NCBI GenBank assembly: GCA_037389465.1
Contig: JAZARR010000250.1
Coordinates: 4,201,001-4,265,000 of the forward strand
DNA from: Baylisascaris procyonis
Taxonomy: Eukaryota; Nematoda; Chromadorea; Rhabditida; Ascarididae
Direction of reading: 5' to 3'
DNA length: 64,000 nt
Below the pieces are notes generated by a model. That model saw nothing but the letters and a program-made list of their open reading frames with translations, was not told the DNA's origin and did not search any database. Positions 26,701 through 64,000 of the stretch are shown here, in pieces. Both the position numbers and the translations under genes were made by a program. The number at the start of each line of letters is the position of its first letter. Position 1 is the first letter of the stretch.

Positions 26701-27760
26701 GCTGGAAGTGTCTCGCAGTTATTGTGAGATAACATCGAGCGAGCTTACTTTCTATGCCATGGGCATCTATTAATCTTGGGTGACGACATCGATCCTTTTG
26801 ATCCACGATCGGTTGCAGAGGGAATTGATATTAGGGTTGTTTTTTTTGTCAGCATAGCGATATGTTTATAGAAAGAATCTTCATTAAAGAGCAAATAAAG
26901 TGTCTTTCAACTATCGATAATTTATTAAAGTCTTCATTAATTTTTTTGTTTGTATAAATAATGCATATTTCAATCTATTTTCGCATTTATTCGCGATTCC
27001 ACTGCAGTATTGTATTTTGCATTTTTATATTAATTTACATAAAATTATGAGTCGATATTTGCATATTCAATTAATTGATGTTATTTTCGTTAATTCACTT
27101 CGTAATAATTTTCTTAACATATAGGTTATCACTGTTAGGTTATAGTTAGGGTTCTCTTTGTAATAGTTTTATTGACGTTAAACTAAAGTTACATTAATGA
27201 AACACCGCAGATCGCTTTTTAATGGTGGAATAATGAGTAAATTGAGTAAGATGAATTGGTACAAAATCAAAAATTGCTGACAAAAGTACCAATATTTTAA
27301 GGACATTTTAGAGAGATGGGAAAAACGGTGGGGGAGGGGGAGGTCACGGCTCGTGTCATGATCTTGGATGAAATATGAAGAAATGATGCACATTACCTGG
27401 GTTTTTTCTCAAATAAGAAATTTTGGAACGTTTTCAGCGTTTTTCTGCTACCATTGCTTAGTGATGTTATCACCGGTAGAAGAGGTGCGGATGGAATTAG
27501 ATCACTAACTAATGAAACTCTAAACACTGATAACACATTGTTGCATAACGCCACAGCGATGAGCGAATGCTTTTTTTGCTAACATTTTTATCACTTCACT
27601 CGTGATTATGTTCACTTATTGAGTACAGCTCGAATTCTCTGCAAACTTATTTTTACTTGGTTTGAATATTCCTCATTCGTTACCTATAACGGAATTTCTA
27701 TATATTCATATGTGGAGAATAACTGAAAAATATCTATTCGATGTTTGGTAGATTCTCATA
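23765..27760. other. Upstream region of the AMPK gamma model; no gene recognised
   Basis: AT-rich. Overlapping open frames at 25173-25427 (plus) and 25211-25402 (minus) lie in a somewhat more complex segment (24880-25440) that also contains an inverted GATCCCCA/TGGGGATC pair (24985-24992, 25025-25032). Nothing names a family. Promoter elements for the downstream gene cannot be assigned. Confidence 0.4.
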
Positions 27761-27770
27761 TTTATTATAG

Positions 27771-64000
<36,230 letters not shown>

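Overview
This 64 kb window is AT-rich eukaryotic DNA with long introns. It most likely comes from a chromadorean nematode, perhaps of the filarial/spirurid group (the group is a guess). Three things point that way. Introns use nematode-style sites (TTTCAG or TTTTAG acceptors, GTAAGT or GTTAGT donors, some introns near 45 nt). A 20/22 match to nematode spliced leader SL1 lies on the minus strand at 6359-6380. The one recognisable gene is a metazoan AMP-activated protein kinase (AMPK) gamma subunit. There are no bacterial-type operons, CRISPR arrays or confident tRNA/rRNA genes.

Layout. Positions 1-27770 hold no gene I can name. They contain a tandem/inverted repeat cluster (1083-1250), a (TA)n array (2363-2476), a GC-richer island with the SL1-like sequence (about 5960-6600), several hairpins and short duplications, and some unrecognised minus-strand ORFs (notably 1230-1574 and 10259-11001). 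From 27771 to the right edge runs one large plus-strand gene model. Six phase-compatible exons (27771-34851) encode a Ser/Pro-rich N-terminal region with a Cys-x2-Cys-x7-Cys-x2-Cys cluster. After an intron of about 17 kb, two weaker exons (52257-52354 and 56964-57046) continue it in compatible phase. A long Ser-rich exon (58689-59339) and seven exons (59387-64000) follow, encoding three of the four CBS (cystathionine beta-synthase) repeats of AMPK gamma. CBS4 and the stop codon lie beyond the window.

How it works together. AMPK gamma is the nucleotide-sensing subunit of the AMPK alpha-beta-gamma trimer. Its CBS repeats bind AMP, ADP and ATP and control the kinase. The nucleotide-contact motifs are preserved here (NGVRAAP, TITDF, HRLPV, THKR, IGT, KFDVIN). 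The extended N terminus resembles the layout of vertebrate PRKAG2 or insect long SNF4A-gamma isoforms, but I do not recognise its sequence. One splice junction (59339/59387) does not keep frame with the best-looking donor and is flagged.

Other points for a second look are a possible three-exon antisense gene inside the long intron (42100-43154), a possible alternative first exon (39749-40047), a tRNA-like three-way fold (29086-29142), and two further (TA)n arrays (37526-37599, 39114-39222). The plus strand is T/G-rich over much of the window. That inflates open frames on both strands, so unnamed ORFs carry low confidence.
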